The notes beneath the pieces are model-generated. The model searched no databases, was not told the DNA's origin, and saw nothing but the letters and a program-made list of their open reading frames with translations. 64,000 bases of DNA from Nymphalis io (taxonomy: Eukaryota; Arthropoda; Insecta; Lepidoptera; Nymphalidae): assembly GCF_905147045.1 (NCBI RefSeq), contig NC_065913.1:6994001-7058000 (forward strand). The letters are read 5' to 3'. Of this stretch, positions 22,280-32,319 are shown piece after piece. Numbering within the stretch: position 1 is the stretch's first letter; each line of letters opens with the position of its first letter. The translations under genes and the position numbers were made by a program.

Positions 22280-23090
22280 TAAGGGTCTAGGTCTCATCCT
22301 TCACAAGTATATAATTATTGTAAATGAGGGTTAGATAGAACAGACATTAAATTCAACTAAAACATTCGTTTTAACACAAGTGAGAATCCCAAGGGCTTTT
22401 CGGCTTTTAACCTAAATTAATCAGAAACAGGCCAAGTTGAGTTCATTATAATAATGTTCACCTTTACAATAGATCTGATATTGTTTACGAAACCTTGCAT
22501 TTGTTTACACGAGAATCACGTTTGCGAGCTGGACTTGTAGCTATTTTGGACTTAAAATAAGAAAAGTGAAACCAGGTGTTGATAGCATAACCATGAGAAT
22601 AAATATTCAATTTCACTCTTTGTTATTTTGTTTTTAATTTAATTTATTAGGTTACACTAAAACATTTAAAGAACAATTAATACAAACTTATTATCTAAGT
22701 GTAGAGATTAATTAAAAGTAAAACAACATGCGAATGAAAAATGGAAACCAGTTCATAAATACAAAAAATTAAGCTTAAAAAAATGAAGAAACAGAATAAA
22801 AAAATAAAAAATAAATATATGTCTACATACTTCCTAAAGTTTTGAATTGAATCCGCGTAAATGTCGACAAAAGAACACACCTGGTTTTGGAGTTTCCACA
22901 GTCTTGGAATTGGTGAAATTGCACCAATAATATTTTTTAAATTAATGTATAGTAAGGGAATAGAGAATTGTAACATTAAGCTATTTACATTATTTCTGTA
23001 CTTATTAACATATCGTTTTTGTTATATACCAAACATATCATTCAACCGTTAATCATACGATTAAAACTTCATACTTCTTGGATTCTTATT
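22280..23090. other. No gene recognised
   Basis: A Phe/Leu/Ile-rich open stretch on the minus strand at 22695-22976 is low-complexity and without recognisable family. No other signals. Confidence 0.4.
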
Positions 23091-23094
23091 TTCA

Positions 23095-23212
23095 TGAGTG
23101 AGTGAACCAATGGTACAATGGACATAATATCCTATGACTTCGTGTCTACAGTGCTAGGTATTTCTTAGTGTCAATATCTATGATCAATGGAGAACATACC
23201 CTTAACGTATAG
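23095..23212 (+). mobile_element. Old SINE-B fragment
   Basis: 'gagtgagtgaaccaatggta', 'acaatggacataatatccta' and 'ttagtgtcaatatctatgat' keep SINE-B order with heavy divergence. Confidence 0.45.
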
Positions 23213-23409
23213 TCCAATCAACTCCTGGATTAATCTCCTCGATTTGCTCTTTGAATAAAGCAATCTACCTACATGTGTAGCCATTGAATCTGCTGCGCCC
23301 TCTTAAACTTGATCGATATCCATTAAATTATTGTGACCTAAATATATAATCGCTTGTTTTCTGGCCTTCATTGCGAATTGAATATGATCAATTGGATTAT
23401 GGTATAATA

Positions 23410-23515
23410 GACTGCCTTGTTCATCTTGTGACTAAGGTTGAAGATCTCCGGGTTCTGGGTTTAATCCCCTGGTCGGGCCAATAATAAGTTGTTAGGTTTT
23501 CTAAATAATGGTAAA
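23410..23515 (+). mobile_element. SINE-D-like tRNA-derived head
   Basis: 'gactgccttgttcatcttgt' opens a tRNA-like region followed by 'ggttctgggtttaatcccct' (B box) and 'ggtcgggccaataataagtt', then 'gttaggttttct', the beginning of the SINE-D body. It is probably a subfamily with a different A-box region. Confidence 0.65.
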
Positions 23516-23678
23516 AAAAAATCATAATTTTAGGTACAAATATTAAATTAATAAAATATAAGATGTAGACATATATCCAAGGCCAATTGACTTGAATTAA
23601 TACCATAAATTTCGGTTTTTTATCTTATATACATATTAAAATTTTGTGTAAACATTTATTAATTTCTTACTAGGAAAT

Positions 23679-24163
23679 TTCTTCTTCTTTTTTCAAACCC
23701 TCTTCCCAGTTCAGCTGAGGTCGGGTCTCCTTGTACATCTGCGCCAGAGAGCTCTGTTCTGGGTTGTCTGTGTACTCAGATTCTCTTTCTGGACCTTTTT
23801 TTGTATGTTTGACCACCAGGATGCGGGCGGTCGCCCTCTTCCCCGCGGTCAGTCCGGGATATTTAAGGCTTTCTTGATAGAATGATCATCGTCACGTCTA
23901 AGGATATGGCCGTACCAGCGCAGTCGACATTCCTTTAATTTTTCCACAATTGGTGCTACCTTGAACGATCCCCTGACATAATCATTCCTTACTTTGTCCA
24001 GCCGGGTTATTCCTCCCGCCCATCTAAGCATTTTCATCTCGCTTGTATACAGTTGTTGTTCGTGTGTCTTTTTGATGGTCCAACACTCGGCCCCATAAAT
24101 CATGGATGGTACTACCGTTTTGTACACTTTTCCCTTTACACGAATGGGCATACATATAATTTG
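23679..24163 (-). mobile_element. 5'-truncated RTE-type LINE with target duplication
   Basis: A 485-bp insertion. A 12-bp TTACTAGGAAAT occurs exactly at 23667-23678 and 24164-24175. On the minus strand it begins abruptly in coding sequence, runs to the ORF end and finishes in a GAA-rich tail (plus-strand 'cttcttcttttttc'). Confidence 0.93.
23684..24151 (-). pseudogene. RTE-type endonuclease-reverse transcriptase C-terminus
   Basis: From 24151 the frame gives VKGKVYKTVV, SMIYGAECWTIKKTHEQQLY, MKMLRWAGGITRLDKVRND and RLRWYGHILRRDD, the conserved C-terminal region of RTE-clade reverse transcriptases. An in-frame TGA interrupts it just after KALNIPD. The same frame then continues with GRGRPPASWW and NLSTQTTQNRALWRR. 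A one-base shift leads into MYKETRPQLNWEEGLKK. The copy is inactive: 5' truncated, one stop, one frameshift. Confidence 0.9.
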
Positions 24164-24440
24164 TTACTAGGAAATGATTCTGGATTTTTTCAGTTTAATT
24201 AATTTTCCGAATCGTTTTGTGGTAGCTACGCATTAAATTTTATCTTGTTAAATTACATTAAAGGTACTTGTAAGAAAGTTTAGTTAGGTATATTTTAATG
24301 TTTGTTTATTATTTATAACTGTATTTATAATTAATGCTTTCATAATAACGAGAAAACTTTGATATAATCTCAAAAGTGCGCAAAACAAAAAAAAAACATT
24401 TTCGCTTAAGTTTTAAGCAGTTGGTAGTAGACTAAGTAGC

Positions 24441-24761
24441 TATTGCATTTTTGATGTGCAATCTGGTTCCATTCATCGCTTCCCTAAGGATGAAATACAG
24501 AGAGCCATCATTGAAATACTATTTATGATGCTAGAATCTACAGAACAGACAAACAAGACACGACCCCTTTTATTAGAATATGTAAAAGTCTGTATAAAGA
24601 ATTGTGACAAGAAATTTAGTGATTATGTATTTATGATGGAAGTAAAATTGTTACCCAAAGATCGTTTCTTAAATAGAGTTTTAAGCTTTTTCAATTGGTC
24701 AATCTCGGTTCTTCCCCGAAATATTACATGTTTTGAAATTATGTTCTTATATTTAATTTAA
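24441..24761 (+). CDS. Doubtful open frame with a THAP-like motif
   Basis: About 100 codons, open from 24456, have no definite start. Near the beginning lies SGSIHRFPKDEIQR. HRFPKD resembles the core of THAP DNA-binding domains, and a Cys precedes it at 24444-24446. The second Cys of the zinc pair, the conserved Trp and the later C-x2-H are not evident. The rest is unlike any family I know. It could be a worn THAP-transposase relic or chance. Confidence 0.2.
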   Translation, partial: YCIFDVQSGSIHRFPKDEIQRAIIEILFMMLESTEQTNKTRPLLLEYVKVCIKNCDKKFSDYVFMMEVKLLPKDRFLNRVLSFFNWSISVLPRNITCFEIMFLYLI

Positions 24762-25094
24762 TGATAATAAAATTGTAATATCTAAAGTAAGTCTATTAAT
24801 TTTAAATTGTGATTATAATAATACTGTTAACCAGACGGAATAAGAATATTTTGTATAATGTAAAGCTTCCTTATAGGGTTTGTTCGTGTTAAGTTCAATC
24901 GCATTAATACGCAGTTATGTTCTGTTGTCTCCAATAAAATCAAACGATGCGAAAATGAAACGATGAAATATTTCATACATAAACAAATAAATGCCAATAG
25001 ATCAAGAGATCGGTATGTGTGACTATTTGAAGTATTAAGATTTTACCTGTTTATTCAATAACAGAAGATAGAAGGAGTAAGAATCTACATCACA

Positions 25095-25345
25095 GACGGG
25101 TCTTCACCAAATATTCTACCGCCAAACAGCAATACATTATTTCTGTGGTTGGTTTGTGTTTTTAAAAAATAGGTAAGTGGAATGGCAAATGGGCTACCAG
25201 ATTAGTGGTCACAATCGCCAACAAGTATGTGGTTGAATATCTGATGAGTGGACGTGGCACCTATCTAATTAGAACAGAAAAAGTCCTACAATAAAGTGTA
25301 GTGGTGAGTGAGCCAATGTAATTATTGGAAAAGAGCTAGAATAAA
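25095..25345. mobile_element. Scrambled SINE-B pieces
   Basis: A plus-oriented piece ('gacgggtcttcaccaaatat', 'tctaccgccaaacagcaata') is followed by minus-oriented pieces ('aatgggctaccagattagtg', 'gaatatctgatgagtggacg') and again a plus-oriented 'gtgagtgagccaatgtaatt'. This suggests at least two insertions or an inversion. Confidence 0.5.
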
Positions 25346-26131
25346 AACAGATACAATTAATAATGTTACGCAACTTTTTTGCCATTAAATTAATCCGTGT
25401 AAATAATTATGGCACATAGCATTGGTCATTTAAAAACGATCGTAGTTCATATATAAATAAATGCCGTTTTAAATTTGCTGTGGGTTTCATTAATAGAATG
25501 AAAGGATGTTGAGTCAGAGACAATTATTTTCAGTGATGTTTTTCTGCGAATAATATTTAGGTCAAAGTTTCAACCTTGGCGATTATTATATCTTGATTAC
25601 CGAAATGCTTATCATTTAATAGAATATTTTAATCTATAATTGATATTTATATTAGATATTTAACTGATTAGTCTCAGTATGTAAAAACTTTTATTTTTAT
25701 GTGATTTTTGTCGTCCTTACTAATATTTAAGTATGCTATATGAAATTAGCCATATATTTTTTGGCAGTTTGTTTAAAACGGTCAAATTTTATCACCTTTC
25801 ATTGGCAAAAGCCGCAATGCATGTAATTACTTTGGCTCACTCACAGTTTTTACTGAAATACATGTTTCGTAAGCTGATAGCCCGTGTTGATGTTAATTAT
25901 AGACTCAGAAACGAAAAAAGTCAATTAATAAAATATTTACTTTGTTTGTTAGTAATCAAAGGAACTGCTGAAACGATATCAATGAAATTCAATGGACTTA
26001 TAGATTATACCTTGGCTATATTTTTATTTGATTAAAAAAAACTGATATTTTGAGGATTCCTTGAATACCTGAATTTTCGAATTTTGAACTGAAATTTGAA
26101 ATTCGAACGTTATTCACCTAAGCTCGGTTAG

Positions 26132-26178
26132 TATAAATAAAACGGCATGTGTTCAAATAGCTGTGATGTACAATCAGT
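26132..26178 (+). promoter_or_regulatory. Candidate core promoter
   Basis: A TATA-like TATAAAT at 26132-26138 precedes an arthropod-initiator-like TCAGT at 26174-26178. The 44-bp spacing is longer than the usual 30 or so, so one of the two may be wrong. It lies directly upstream of the candidate exon at 26188. Confidence 0.3.
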
Positions 26179-26187
26179 TTTAGCACC

Positions 26188-26247
26188 ATGACACTACATG
26201 TTTGTTTGTCCGTCGGTGTACTAATTTCATTGATTACAGCTCATGAT
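26188..26247 (+). CDS. Candidate first exon, secreted peptide
   Basis: ATG at 26188 has a favourable context (CACCATGA) and opens 20 codons: MTLHVCLSVGVLISLITAHD. They form a plausible signal peptide with a short polar N-end, a hydrophobic core of about 14 residues and a possible cleavage site after T-A. A good splice donor GTAAGC follows at 26248 in phase 0. The frame stays open to 26379 if unspliced. A candidate acceptor CGTTTCAG ends at about 27410 but gives only 12 further codons. No real exon 2 is assigned and no family is recognised. The coincidence of four signals is suggestive, not proof. Confidence 0.3.
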
Positions 26248-26625
26248 GTAAGCTTTATTCATACTTGGATTGCTGCCAAGTTCATCCTCAGGACGCTACT
26301 GTTGCAACGTATTTTCATATTAGCTCATAAAATAGATCAAGGATGTTTGTACTTGGTCCATGGTGTTCAGGTGCTGTGAATGTGGAGGTTCGATTAATCA
26401 CTAACTATTGGTGAACACCAGGCGCAAGGCTATAACGCCTCATTAATAATATTGTTATAGTAATTACTTTGTTTCAATATAGATGTTGATTGTATTATAT
26501 TTTTAAGATAGAAGTGAAATATATATTAAAAAGTTATACTCTAATTGTTCTCATATAATATTTAGTATCTCCTTTTTATATGAAAATGCAGTTATCGTTC
26601 CTTACAAAACTTCTTCCTCTCTCTT

Positions 26626-26667
26626 GATCTCTCACAGGAAACTTTGGTAGGTTGTCTGTGAGAGATC
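26626..26667. repeat. Perfect hairpin, 12-bp arms
   Basis: GATCTCTCACAG (26626-26637) and CTGTGAGAGATC (26656-26667) are exact reverse complements with an 18-nt loop. The right arm is part of the LINE 3' end. Confidence 0.9.
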
Positions 26668-26775
26668 GCTATAAGTGATAAGACCGCCTTTGCGCACCAT
26701 TTGTTGTTTGATTGTTTCCTATTCCTGTTATTTATATGTTGTGCAATAAGTATTAAATAAATAAATAAATAAAAA
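26638..26775 (+). mobile_element. LINE 3' UTR fragment
   Basis: 'gagagatcgctataagtgat' then 'aagaccgcctttgcgcacca' and 'gttgtgcaataagtattaaa', ending in AAAT repeats (26754-26772). This matches a common 3' end of lepidopteran non-LTR elements ('gataagaccgcctttg...gtgcaataaagt'). No coding part is left. Confidence 0.7.
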
Positions 26776-27154
26776 GAAGGAATTAAACACAAAATTACTA
26801 ATTTAACGTCATTTTATCAATACACAAAATAATAAATTCAAATTTGCTTATTATGCGATAGTAGTGATTTTTATCGCAACTGACAGATAACAATTACCCG
26901 CCTTAGAGTAATAAAAAACAAAAGAAGGCCGTGACAGTTGTGATGTGTATGCTGCCAGTGCTATTGTACATTGTTATGCTGTTATATATACTGTTTTAAG
27001 CATTTCGATGATTTAAATGATAACTATAATTCAAATTAATTAATAATAGTTACAGTAAAAATCATAATCGAGTTAAATGGCGGCAAGAATGCTATAAAGC
27101 ATATTAAATTGCTATTCCGGACGAAAAATGAGTTAGCAAAGTTGCGACAAAAAA

Positions 27155-27332
27155 CACATTATAAATGCGAGAGGAAATCGGTCTCTTTGTTACGCTTTCA
27201 AGGTTAAACTACTGAACCGATTCTGATAAAATTTGGTATGAAGCAAGATTGATCCCCAAGCAATAGCCTTTTTACTAAATACCCGCTCCTCTCACCCCCG
27301 AACATGCGAATAAAGCCGCATACGATTACTAG
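27155..27332 (+). mobile_element. HEL element, short, with CTAG end
   Basis: Opens 'attataaatgcgagagg', continues 'actgaaccgattctgataa', 'atttggtatgaagcaagatt' and 'gatccccaagcaatagcctt', and ends 'cgcatacgattactag' (CTAG at 27329-27332). About 178 bp, non-autonomous. Confidence 0.75.
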
Positions 27333-27650
27333 TTTAATGTATAAATGATTCAGAACTGAAACCATTACAAATATAATATGTATTAACTTGCTGTTTGTGT
27401 ATCGTTTCAGAATTATATGGACTTTGTTCCCAATAATATGTATTCGTAATTTGTATATATTACATTGCTATATACATGTAACATATGACCTAATGAATGT
27501 AAATTGCGATTCGATGCGGAAATGCTACCAACATTCTCGCCATTCCAAGCAGTTATTAATCAAACACTAACACAAGCAATAACTTGATAATTGGATATAT
27601 TATCGAACTAAATTTATAGCCGTGCAAATTTTTGCAGGTTTGAAATTCAA

Positions 27651-27927
27651 TTTTTTTTTTTTTAGAACCAGGGCCACCTGATGATAAGTGGTCACCAAAC
27701 GCCCTTAGACATTGGCATTGTAAGAAATGTCAACCATCGCTTACATAGCCAATGCGCCACCAACCTTGGGAACTAAGATTTTATGTTCCTTGTGCCTGTA
27801 ATTACACTGGCTCACTCACCCTTCAAACCGAAACACAACGATATCAAGTATTGCTGTTTTGCGGTAGAATATCTAATGAGTGGGTGGTACCAACTAAGAC
27901 GAGCTTGCACAAAGCCCTACCACCAGT
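27651..27927 (-). mobile_element. SINE-B, near full length
   Basis: Poly(T) (poly(A) on minus) at 27651-27664, then 'gggccacctgatgataagtg' through to 'gagcttgcacaaagcccta' and 'ccaccagt'. The 'ggtaggcggacgagcata' segment next to the tail is missing, so the tail joins the element internally. Confidence 0.9.
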
Positions 27928-28583
27928 GATTTTCTTTGTAATTTGGAACTTTTACTATTTTTACGTGACTCATCGTTTGTTTAGTTACAGATTGTATGTT
28001 TAAATAGATTTCAGATAACAAATATAACCACCCCTAAAGGCCAGTTTGCTGGATACGAATGGATGACGAACTCTCATCTATGTGTGTGAAGCACAGAGGA
28101 TGCTTCTTTGTTTGTGTACTGTAACAGGAACTAAATTTGTCCGTAAAATATTTTGTATAAAAATCAATTGTAGAATTCCATATTTAAATAACAACAAATT
28201 ATATTTTTCAAAGATTGTTATTTGTTTAAAAACAATTATCGTCTGTCATTTTTTGCGTGAAGTCATTAAATTTCATCGACGTTGCTCTTAATGAATAAAA
28301 TATATATACGATACAGGAATTAAAAGTTGAACTATAAAACAAAATAACGTGAACGCACAGAGCATGTATTGTTTTAATACTGTACAGAGTAGTGAAGATT
28401 TATGAATGTTAGTAGGTTGTTTTTTTTTTAACATAAGGGACGAATTGGTCATCCAATAAAAGTAATCATTGCTCATTGAAATTGACAGTAGTAGTAACAG
28501 ATTGTAAATTACCCAATGTTTTGATATACTTTATTGTACACCAAGACAAAATACTTATGGAAAAAATATAATATATAAATAAA

Positions 28584-28799
28584 AATAGGCTGGCGAATGA
28601 GCCACCCGAGTAAGAGGTCACCACCATCCTTAAACATTGGTCTTAGAAATATTAACCATCCCTCATATCGTGATGCTCCACCTGTAATTATACTGGCACA
28701 ATCACCCTTCAAACTGAAAACTCAACAATCGCGGTAGAATATCTAAAGTAGGCGGTACGAGAACCTATCCAGACGAGCACGCACGAAGCCTTACCGCCA
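28584..28799 (-). mobile_element. Old SINE-B copy
   Basis: 'ataggctggcgaatgagcca', 'gtcaccaccatccttaaaca', 'cacccttcaaactgaaaact', 'cggtagaatatctaaagtag' and 'cagacgagcacgcacgaagc' preserve the minus-strand order with several deletions. Confidence 0.75.
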
Positions 28800-29442
28800 C
28801 GAAAAAACAGTTAGTTCTTTAGGATAATGACGTACTATGTGAAAATTTAAATATATCTATAAGTATATAAAATTCACGCGTATCAATATTCTAAATTTAA
28901 AGCTGATGAAACTGCGAAGTGCAGCTACGTATATAATATACGTTTAAACATATACTAAAATCTGCTCCAAAACTCTGCATATTCCGATATAAGTTTTATT
29001 TATTTTGGTTTATTACCTTTTTCGGTTAGGCATTTCAAAAAATTGGACAGATTAGTGTTCTTTAAGAAAAATAAATATATTTTAACTGCTCTGTTGTAAA
29101 TCGGCGTACATCGACAATATGCAGGAATGTCTTTCTTTAACCATTTGTGTAAACATTTTATATTTAACTTCGAAGGTTAACGGCTATGGAAGTGTCTTGA
29201 TGATAGCTGACAAAAAAAATGCCTTAAAATATATTTCTCTTCCTGTTTTTTTTTTGTTGTCGTAATATATCATCAGCAATTTTGTTGAAAGATGATTAAT
29301 TTTAATTAATGGTAACACTATATATGACTGTAATTAATAGTCTTCGGGTAATTAATTTGAACGGTAATTTTATATGAATAAGTTGTTTTGTTTCCGTCAA
29401 TCATTTCATTCAATGGTGAAGGCTAGATTATTTTTTTAAATT

Positions 29443-29712
29443 GACGAGTCGGTTTGCGTGGTTGGTTGCTTGCCTTTCACGCCGAAGGTTGTGGGTTCGA
29501 TTCCCACCCAGGACAGATATTTGTGTGCATGAACATGTCTGTTTGTCCTGAGTCTGGGTGTAATTATCTAAATAAGTATGTATTTACTAAAGAAAAATAG
29601 TTTATGTAGTATATCAGTTGTTTGGTTTCCATAGTTCAAGCTCTGTACAAGCTTAATTTGGGATCAGATGGCCGTGTGTGAAAAATGTCCTAGAATATTA
29701 TTATTATAATTA
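29443..29712 (+). mobile_element. SINE-C, full length
   Basis: Intact head with 'gtttgcgtggttggttgctt', 'gcctttcacgccgaagg' and a perfect B box ('gggttcgattcccaccc'), then the full body and 3' 'aaaaatgtcctagaat' followed by an ATT-rich tail. Best-preserved SINE-C of the window. Confidence 0.92.
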
Positions 29713-29751
29713 TAAATTTAATATTAATCGATGAATTATTAACCGTCTCTT

Positions 29752-29888
29752 TCATCACCAATACATTATCGACTTTGGGTAACTAAGATATATGTCAATT
29801 GTGCCTGATACTGTATCACTCTTTCAAACCGGAAAACAACAAATTATTGTTGTTTGGTGATAGAGTAGGTGACAAGTGTGTAACCATC
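29752..29888 (-). mobile_element. Old SINE-B fragment
   Basis: 'catcaccaatacattatcga', 'tttgggtaactaagatatat', 'ctttcaaaccggaaaacaac' and 'gtttggtgatagagtaggtg' follow SINE-B on the minus strand. Confidence 0.6.
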
Positions 29889-30760
29889 TTTAAATATTAT
29901 GCTGTAAAATTAAAAAGTTGATCAAGTTCTTTTAATATACTTTATAGTTAAAAGAATTTAAATTGTTTTCTTGTAACCAGGTATAGTACCACCAATACCA
30001 CGTGCCTTCTAGTTGCAACGAGTTTTTTATACAGCAATTATCATAGAAATTAATCGTGCCTAATAAGGTCCGACATCTCTAAGACTTTCATTGGCAATCA
30101 ATAATCGAGAATGCCAGACAAGCCTGCCTATATATGGCAGATGAGATCACGTTTGACCTATATATAATTGAGTCAGGCTAGTGTTGGACTGACAATATCG
30201 ATGCTTTTTCACTAAGATGTATGAAACATAGATACATAAGTGTCAAAGTGGTTTCGAGATAATTCTCACGTTGTTTTATTGAATCATGACGAATTTTATT
30301 AGGAATACAAATTAAGCAGAAAATTCAACGGTGCTCTGGATTTAACCCTTAATATTCGGTTAAGTTTCGCGTGATTTAGCCACTGGACTGTCTCTAGTCT
30401 AAATTGATCAGTTTGTCCTGTTATAGTATATGGAGATGGTTATCGATAATGGCACGTATCTAGTATTCAGAGGCAAAAGCAGACCTCTGTCTATCCGTAA
30501 AAGGCCGTGATACTTACACTGAGATGGACGGACACCTCGATCGTTCTCTATATATACAACAGCGTTTTTGGTATCGTACTTTCTCTCTGTTTTATTGACT
30601 GAGTCATAGTTTTCACTCAGCCCGTACAAATACGGAAATTGATTTCATTTTTCTATTCTATATTTAAAATGAAAGCTTTTAAAAATAATTAAAAATGACC
30701 ATTTTATTTATTTCATAGGCTTATATAAAACAATTATAATGAAAAATTGTTTACCTGTAA

Positions 30761-30930
30761 AGGGTGAGTGAACCAGATAAAGTACAAGTTCATAACATCT
30801 TAGTTATCAAGATTCGTGAGGTAATGTAAGGAATCGTTAATATTTCTCACAGAATCATTGTTCATGGGCGGGTGACTTACCATCAGGTGGCCCATTTGCG
30901 CGTTTTGCTTATCTATTTCATAGAAAAATA
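30761..30930 (+). mobile_element. Old SINE-B 3' half
   Basis: 'gtaaagggtgagtgaaccag', 'cataacatcttagttatcaa', 'aggaatcgttaatatttctc', 'cttaccatcaggtggcccat' and 'ttcatagaaaaataa' match the 3' half, including the A-rich end. Confidence 0.75.
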
Positions 30931-31299
30931 ATCGCATAATAATATTAAGCACGTATCATGCAGTCCTCGGTCCATGCTATGCCTAAGCATATCAGCTACT
31001 CCAACACATAATATCACAAAGAAAGTCACAAGCGCATTACTACTGTACTACTGTAATAAATCACAAGTGTTTAATCTAAGCTATTACGCAATCCACTCGG
31101 GTCTGGCCGTGGCACGCGCCGTAACGCGAGCCATGAATGAGCTCTTTCAATACATTTCTTACTGGAATGTACTTAAAAATTATATATTATATTTATACAT
31201 ATATGTATATCGACAAGCCGGTTCCCGCGGTATCACTCACAATAAACTATATAATTGGCGAATCACTGATCTGTATGCAAGAACAAACTCGAAACTCAC

Positions 31300-31460
31300 C
31301 GCGGAAATCGTTCGTGAAATGTCAAAAACGGATGTGATATTGAACGTAATAATCATAACATTTCAAGTATACACGCATCAAAATAGTATATCACCGTAAG
31401 TTGGTTGTCAAAATTTCACTGGTGAGTAATGAAGTGAGTTCTTACGGAATAGCAATACAA
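31300..31460 (+). repeat. Repeat K, copy 1
   Basis: Shares 'aacatttcaagtatacacgc', 'atcaaaatagtatatcacc' and 'gagtaatgaagtgagttctt' with 35215-35320. The upstream sequence at 31080-31300 is locally G+C-rich and gives one 141-codon open frame (30974-31399) with no family resemblance, so it is not called as a gene. Confidence 0.6.
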
Positions 31461-31522
31461 ATATTTCGGCCACGGTTGCCGATATCAAGAGAATACCTAA
31501 CTGCGCATATTATAGTGCAAAA

Positions 31523-31770
31523 GTGTGTGTGCAAACACAGATACACTCTATTCTCTCGCTCTCATAAACCGAAGGATTGTAATCTGACACGATCGGAAGG
31601 AGATCAGCCGCAGAAACAACGGCTTTCCGAGGCACGGGATTGAACACACTTCCAACTTACTGGGCTGTTACCGAGAGTCTTCGACAGAAAAACCCAATAA
31701 CTTTTTACTGTCCGACCTGGGGATTAAATCCATATATAGCCACTAGCCCAACGAGGCTATCACGATAATA
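31523..31770 (-). mobile_element. SINE-D, near full length
   Basis: From 'gtgtgtgcaaacacagatac' through 'ctctcataaaccgaagg', 'ctgacacgatcggaagg', 'acggctttccgaggcac' and 'gacagaaaaacccaataac' to the inverted tRNA-like head ('ctagcccaacgaggctatca'). Both body and head are present, so this copy shows the family's full order. Confidence 0.88.
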
Positions 31771-32261
31771 TTACAGTAATCGAACCTATTTACTTTCTCT
31801 AAAGTACAATTTCTCAATAAATAAACATTGCACATTGTGTAATTTAGCTTCTAACCGGGTTACCGTTTTTATAACGGCGGCTATTTCGGGAGCCACAGTC
31901 ATGTTTTATTTCGACAGTGATACATTGTTCTACAAATGTTTGTGCGGTTTGAGGAAGTTATGGGCACCTGGAACCGTATCGAAGTTAATGTTCAGCTCTA
32001 TATAAAATAACATGAATTTATGTTTGAAAACTAATGAACCGTTTTTGATGTATTTTAACCGACTTTGAAAAAGGTAGCTCTGAATGAGGGAATGGTTTTG
32101 GAAATAATTAATGTTAATATTATCCCAATCATTATGAAATTTTGCATACACGTTATTAGTGGTTAGAAGGAAACCTAATACCTTCCTCATACGCAGGATA
32201 AGTCGTGGGCGGAAACTGGTTATATAAAATAACCAAATATATATAAATCGATGGAAAACAG

Positions 32262-32310
32262 CAATCCATAGTTTCTTGTCGGTTCTTCCCGGTACAATCC
32301 GATAATAATA
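32262..32310 (+). repeat. Family H fragment
   Basis: 'catagtttcttgtcggttct' and 'tcccggtacaatccga' match the ordered phrase seen at 56463 and 58612, a short conserved piece of a common lepidopteran retroelement 3' region. Confidence 0.55.
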
Positions 32311-32319
32311 TATTTAAAT

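Noticed and set aside
25733..26035. 100-codon plus-strand open frame as a gene
   Set aside because: No recognisable domain, signal or splice context that I could defend. It lies just upstream of the candidate exon at 26188, but a link could not be shown.
29443..29520. Possible functional tRNA-Glu-like gene
   Set aside because: Same head occurs five times followed by the same SINE-C body; it is a retroposon head.
30974..31399. 141-codon plus-strand open frame as a gene
   Set aside because: No recognisable family, no splice or promoter support, and the 3' part is repeat K. Kept only as a finding.
32030..32220. Helitron-like element suggested by 'atgaaccgtttttgatgta'
   Set aside because: The core phrase is present but neither end could be matched; left unannotated.
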